Shown: piece after piece, positions 30,781 through 34,454 of the stretch
Layout of the letters: each line of letters begins with the position of its first letter
Position numbering within the stretch: position 1 is the stretch's first letter
Source of the DNA: an uncultured Clostridium sp.
Lineage (GTDB): Bacteria > Bacillota > Clostridia > TANB77 > CAG-508
Assembly: GCA_900551615.1 (NCBI GenBank)
Contig: URWN01000015.1
Span: forward strand, 1-34,454
Length of the DNA stretch: 34,454 nt
Direction: 5' to 3'
Program-made: the position numbers and the translations under genes
The notes under the pieces: model-generated
Database searches by the model: none
What the model saw: only the letters and a program-made list of their open reading frames with translations
Told to the model about the DNA's origin: nothing

Positions 30781-31644
30781 TTATTTTTTAAAATGAAATT
30801 TATAATAATATGGTTGAATATCACTTAATAAACTGTCCATGTAAATCATATTACCGTCTATATCTTGAACTTTTAAATTAGGAAATGTTCTAAGCATTTT
30901 TTTATCTCCCCAATATTTATAAATAAAATTAGATAACTTTTCATCTTTATAAATATCTTCATATTTATGTACAATTATTTCTTTGTTTGGTACATTTAAA
31001 TCATAATCATTAACCATTCTAATTAAGAAAAATGACAAAGCAATTCCTGTTACAATACAATCTGTAAGTAATACAAATGTCACTGTAGTTGTAAGTGCTT
31101 TTAAAGCCTTTACTGAAAGCTTGCTTTTTATCCAATTAATTAGTCTATCTATTCTAGGATTAAATGATGCAATTAAGTATAATGCCAAAAATCCCCAGAA
31201 TATAGAAAAATAAACACATATTCTTCCATTTATATTAAGTGGCATATCTGAATAATCCCACCATTTTACACCTAATAGTAACTCCCCTATCCAACTAACT
31301 AAATATTCAACAATAGAGCCAACAATAAATCCTCCTATAAATAATCTTGTATAATTTTTAGAATATTTGTGCAAGAACATTATCATTATGCTAGCTCCAA
31401 GCCCATATATTGCACAAAATGGGCCATATAAAAAGCTTTGTCTGCTCTCCCAAACTCCTTTAGTAATAATACCGAATATTGTTTCTATTATATACCCAAC
31501 TACACTATAAATTACAAAATAAGCCATTATCCTCCATACTGATAATCCCATAATTGTAATTTTTTTCTTTTTGTTAATATTTTCATTTGTTTCCGCTTCT
31601 TTTTTGTTTTTCTTTATTGTATTTTCTATTTCATTTTCTGCCAT
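30781..31644 (-). CDS. CmpB-like putative ABC transporter permease (PF06541 type)
   Basis: A 287-aa membrane protein. A charged N-terminal tail (1-30) is followed by about six helices with the family motifs VVGYIIETIFGII, FLYGPFCAIYGLGA, GSIVEYLVSWIGELLLGVKWWDYSD and GRICVYFSIFWG. The C-terminal 80 residues are soluble and unusual in length. The family is annotated as an ABC transporter permease, yet no ATPase is encoded next to it, and its transport role is unproven. AAGGAAAGAG precedes the ATG. It lies just upstream (on the minus strand) of the LexA-like promoter region. Confidence 0.82.
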   Translation of the reverse strand: MAENEIENTIKKNKKEAETNENINKKKKITIMGLSVWRIMAYFVIYSVVGYIIETIFGIITKGVWESRQSFLYGPFCAIYGLGASIMIMFLHKYSKNYTRLFIGGFIVGSIVEYLVSWIGELLLGVKWWDYSDMPLNINGRICVYFSIFWGFLALYLIASFNPRIDRLINWIKSKLSVKALKALTTTVTFVLLTDCIVTGIALSFFLIRMVNDYDLNVPNKEIIVHKYEDIYKDEKLSNFIYKYWGDKKMLRTFPNLKVQDIDGNMIYMDSLLSDIQPYYYKFHFKK

Positions 31645-31712
31645 GTTTTATCTCTTTCCTTCCTCAATATACATTTTTTAGTTTTTTCCATTATGTATCT
31701 CTTTTATAGCAT

Positions 31713-33476
31713 TTATAAAAGTTCTTTCAGTTCTTTAATCTTTTGATTATAAAATTCAATAGCACTCTTATATGTATCTTTACTCTCTAAATCAACATCA
31801 ACCATTTTTAGTAAATCAATTGATTTTTTAGAACATCCTTGTTTCAACATCTCTATATATTTTTCAACAAAACCTGGTTCTTTATTCAAAATTTTAGTTG
31901 CAATAGCTATGGCAGAAGAAACTCCTGTAGAATATTTATATACATAAAAATCACTATAAAAGTGAGGAATTCTAGCCCATTCATATTTAATTTGTTCATC
32001 AATAACAATATCATTTCCAAAGTATTTTTGATTTAATTTATAATATATATCATTTAAATCATCAGCTGAAAGCATAACACTATTTTCAATTTTTTCATGA
32101 ACAATTTTTTCAAATTCAGCAAACATAGCTTGTCTAAAAAATGTAGCTCTTATCATTTCCAACAATTCATATATAAGTTCTGCTTTTTTCTTATTATCTT
32201 TTTCAGTTTTAATTTGATAATCACTCAATAGTATTTCATTAACAGTTGATGCTACTTCTGCTACCATTATAGTATAATCAGCATTTATTACATTTTGTTC
32301 TTTATTTGAATAATATGAATGCATACTATGTCCTAATTCATGTGCTATTGTACTTACATCTCTTTTACTATTTACAAAATTAGTTAATACAAATGGATGA
32401 ACTCCATATACTCCCATATTATATGCTCCACCTCTTTTATTTGGTTTTGCATATACATCTATCCATCTATTATCAAAAGCCTCTTCTAACTTGCTTATGT
32501 ACTCTTTACCTAATATTTGTAATGCATTTAAAACTTCTTGTTTAGCTTCTTCAAATGTTATTTCATCTTTTCCTTGTTCACATGGATTTACATATAAATC
32601 ATACATATGCATCTCATTTAATTTTAACATTTGTTTCTTTAATTTTATAAAATCATAATTTACAGAAATATTTTCATTAACCGCTTCTATCAAACTATTA
32701 TACACTTTTAAACTTGCATCATCATGTTCAACAGCAACTTCTAAACTTGAATTATACTTTCTTAATTTTGCTGTTGTTGCTTTTGCTTTTACATTTGAAA
32801 TATACATTTCTGTAATTGTATTTATAAATTCACTATATTTTTTGTACATTAAATCAAAAGCTTGTTTTCTTACATTTCTATCCTTATTTTTTATGAATAA
32901 TGTATATGTACTATCTGTCATTTCTACTTCTTTGCCTTCTTCATTAATTAAATTTCCAAATTTCAATTCAGCATTTGTCAATGTATCAAATGTATTTTCT
33001 GGAGCTGATATTATCTCTGAAAAATTTGCAAGTATACTTTCTTCTTCTTTACTTAATACATGTTTTTTATCTTCAAGTATATCATTTATATCTCTTTTAT
33101 ATTCTTTAAATCTTTTTTCTTTTATATATTCTTTTATTCTATCTTCATTAGCATATGTTATTTCTGGAATTATAAATGATGTTGCTACATTAAATTCTGT
33201 TCCTAAATTCTCTACTTCTTTAAATATTTTTATTCCATCTTGATTTGACATATCTAAATGATATGTTAGCATTCCATAGGCATAGACCTTTTCAAATTTT
33301 TTTAATATTTCTTCATTTAGTCTATAACAATTATATAAATTATCTGATGAATCACATAATACTCCTTGATATGTTTTTACCTCTTCTAGTAAATTCATTA
33401 TTTCACTTTTTTCTTTTTTAAATTGTTCTTCATTTTCGAAGATATCTTGTAAATTCCAATTGTATTGTTCATCCAT
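31713..33476 (-). CDS. pepF: Oligoendopeptidase F
   Basis: A 587-aa M3B-family zinc metallopeptidase that degrades short peptides in the cytoplasm. The active-site motif is HELGHSMHSYY (about 380-390), with the third metal ligand Glu about 25 residues on (VAEVASTVNE). N-terminal helices (1-180) and the region GVYGVHPFVLTNF before the active site are typical. The start is the ATG at 33476 with GGAGG 8 nt before it; a further ATG at 33533 lacks a site and overlaps the promoter (TGGCAA-17 bp-TAGAAT). Length matches the family (about 600). A single-gene unit. Confidence 0.95.
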   Translation of the reverse strand: MDEQYNWNLQDIFENEEQFKKEKSEIMNLLEEVKTYQGVLCDSSDNLYNCYRLNEEILKKFEKVYAYGMLTYHLDMSNQDGIKIFKEVENLGTEFNVATSFIIPEITYANEDRIKEYIKEKRFKEYKRDINDILEDKKHVLSKEEESILANFSEIISAPENTFDTLTNAELKFGNLINEEGKEVEMTDSTYTLFIKNKDRNVRKQAFDLMYKKYSEFINTITEMYISNVKAKATTAKLRKYNSSLEVAVEHDDASLKVYNSLIEAVNENISVNYDFIKLKKQMLKLNEMHMYDLYVNPCEQGKDEITFEEAKQEVLNALQILGKEYISKLEEAFDNRWIDVYAKPNKRGGAYNMGVYGVHPFVLTNFVNSKRDVSTIAHELGHSMHSYYSNKEQNVINADYTIMVAEVASTVNEILLSDYQIKTEKDNKKKAELIYELLEMIRATFFRQAMFAEFEKIVHEKIENSVMLSADDLNDIYYKLNQKYFGNDIVIDEQIKYEWARIPHFYSDFYVYKYSTGVSSAIAIATKILNKEPGFVEKYIEMLKQGCSKKSIDLLKMVDVDLESKDTYKSAIEFYNQKIKELKELL

Positions 33477-33580
33477 TTTACTTTCCTCCACTTCCTTAAA
33501 AGACACTCTCGTTCCTTCATTTTTTATATTCAAATTCTATCATATTATTTATTAATTTGCCAGATAATTTTATAAAAAAT

Positions 33581-33606
33581 AAAGGTAACATTAAAATGCT
33601 ACCTTT
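33581..33606 (-). terminator. Terminator of the rightmost unit
   Basis: AAAGGTA and TACCTTT enclose an inner CAT/ATG pair with a TTAA loop. On the minus strand TTTTTTATAAAATT follows soon after the stem. It ends transcription from the GNAT gene at 33827-34282 or from the remnant before it. Confidence 0.65.
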
Positions 33607-33622
33607 ACATGATAAGAAATAT

Positions 33623-33757
33623 CTAGTTTTTTTTCATCTCTAAATACTTCCTTTGTTTAGCTGCACCTCCACGTTCAGCTCTTTCGTCCTTATTTTTTTG
33701 TAGGACTTTTTTAACTTCTGTATACAACGGTAACGAAATACATTCTAGCCGCTTAGT
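33623..33757 (-). pseudogene. Short coding-like remnant, family unknown
   Basis: A 44-codon minus-strand frame without a start codon reads LPLYTEVKKVLQKNK, then RAERGGAAKQRKYLEMKKN and stops at 33623. The charged, helical, protein-like text, with in-frame stops just upstream (33758-33760), suggests the C-terminal remnant of a broken gene. I cannot name it. Apart from this and the terminator, the stretch 33477-33826 holds nothing I can identify. Confidence 0.35.
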
Positions 33758-33826
33758 TTAGAACATCACTTTTTGTTCCACTTTCTATAAATATTTAAGA
33801 AATAAAATTAATTTTTATCTCTTTCC

Positions 33827-34282
33827 TTATAAAGACTTTATTCTTTTTATAAATAAAATCCCATTGTTTATGAAGCCCATTTTTCGCCAAAAAGCCATTG
33901 CACCAGGAAAAAAACATGTCAAATATATTTCATCTTTTTCTCTATCTCTCATTAGTTTTTCTGTTAATTTATACATCTTCTTTCCATAACCTTTTTGTTG
34001 GAATTTCGGTTCAATTATAAACTCTGAAATTTCATTTTCATCCATTTCTAAACTAACGCTTCCTACTATTTTTCCATTAATTTCAAACATAAAATATTCT
34101 GGAAATCCTCTTTCTAAAATATTGCTATACTCTTCATATGTATAAGCTGGATCCCTAGGATCATTCAAGTTTGGCTTCTCTAAACTTTTCCTTCCAACTT
34201 CATGGCTATAATCTATTTCATGATATAACCGGTTAAATGCTTTAAAATCCTTTTTGTTTAATTCTGCACTTCTTAATTTCAT
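33827..34282 (-). CDS. GNAT-family N-acetyltransferase
   Basis: A 151-aa acetyltransferase. GKIVGSVSLEMDENEISEFIIEPKFQQKGYGKKMYKL contains strands 3-5 and the acetyl-CoA loop QQKGYG (about 95-100); AMAFWRKMGF near the end is the usual closing motif. The substrate is not known. AGGAGGATACAAAAG precedes the ATG, and a consensus promoter lies 60-90 bp upstream. It is a single gene at the right edge of the window. Confidence 0.88.
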   Translation of the reverse strand: MKLRSAELNKKDFKAFNRLYHEIDYSHEVGRKSLEKPNLNDPRDPAYTYEEYSNILERGFPEYFMFEINGKIVGSVSLEMDENEISEFIIEPKFQQKGYGKKMYKLTEKLMRDREKDEIYLTCFFPGAMAFWRKMGFINNGILFIKRIKSL

Positions 34283-34341
34283 CTTTTGTATCCTCCTATA
34301 TTTATAGTAGAGTTATAACTACTAATTAATTATCATCTTAT

Positions 34342-34370
34342 ATAATAGCATACTTTACATCAATTGTCAA
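34342..34370 (-). promoter_or_regulatory. Sigma-A promoter of the GNAT gene
   Basis: On the minus strand TTGACA (34370-34365) and TATTAT (34347-34342) are exactly 17 bp apart, about 60 bp before the start codon. The remaining bases to 34454 show nothing else I can support. Confidence 0.7.
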
Positions 34371-34454
34371 TTTGATTTTACAATATGTATGAGTGTAGGT
34401 GTATATATGTCAATGATGTGAAACAAATTCTTTCAAATAGTATGATTGAATTCG

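Noticed and set aside
1..34454. CRISPR array, tRNA or rRNA genes
   Set aside because: No regularly spaced direct repeats of CRISPR size, no tRNA cloverleaf with a TTCGA-type loop and no rRNA-like GC-rich conserved stretch were noticed on either strand.

Overview
The window is a very AT-rich piece of low-GC Bacillota DNA, most likely a gut-associated member of the Clostridia. The grounds are the base composition, the strong GGAGG-type ribosome binding sites, a conjugated bile acid hydrolase (21131-22105), and Bce/Yxd-type and VanRS-type envelope-stress systems. No rRNA, tRNA or CRISPR array is visible, so the species cannot be fixed.

Region A (1 to about 7.2 kb) is accessory DNA. On the minus strand, read right to left, it holds a long attenuator-like leader with two short leader peptides (4003-4376), a sigma-70 region-4-like gene and an HTH_16-like gene directly behind it (compare orf7/orf8 of Tn916), a GC-richer structured RNA candidate (3101-3334, with a hairpin at 3350-3420), two small ORFs, two back-to-back tyrosine recombinases (stop and start codons abut) and a 108-residue protein of unknown function. 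It resembles the regulation and recombination end of a Tn916-like integrative element with no resistance or conjugation genes in view. To its right lie an oddly built response regulator, two XRE-family regulators and small membrane or unknown proteins.

Region B (7.3 to 16.4 kb) deals with envelope stress. A BceRS-like two-component pair and a BceAB-like ABC transporter have their own promoters, and both promoters carry the same inverted-repeat operator. The transporter operon continues into an unknown membrane-anchored protein, a YxeA-family protein and a monofunctional peptidoglycan glycosyltransferase. Next is a VanRS-like pair without van resistance genes. It is divergent from a secreted C39-like cysteine peptidase gene broken by a one-base frameshift. 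The shared intergenic region holds four TTAA repeats spaced exactly 11 bp apart.

Region C (16.4 to 26.5 kb) is a minus-strand run of small operons: an FUSC-like membrane protein behind a sigma-A promoter flanked by two CIRCE-like inverted repeats, an MBL-fold hydrolase, a small protein paralogous to one in region A, cardiolipin synthase, bile salt hydrolase, GNAT, flavodoxin, alpha/beta hydrolase, YjbR-like, LMW phosphatase and MgtC-like proteins. Two decayed genes are visible, an SGNH hydrolase and a CHAP-type amidase.

Region D (26.6 kb to the end) looks like ordinary chromosome: class A PBP, a XerC/D-like recombinase (the only long plus-strand gene there), a LysM protein with a consensus promoter and LexA-like boxes, a CmpB-like membrane protein, oligoendopeptidase F and a GNAT acetyltransferase.

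All assignments come from reading the sequence and recalling families. No database search or folding program was run.
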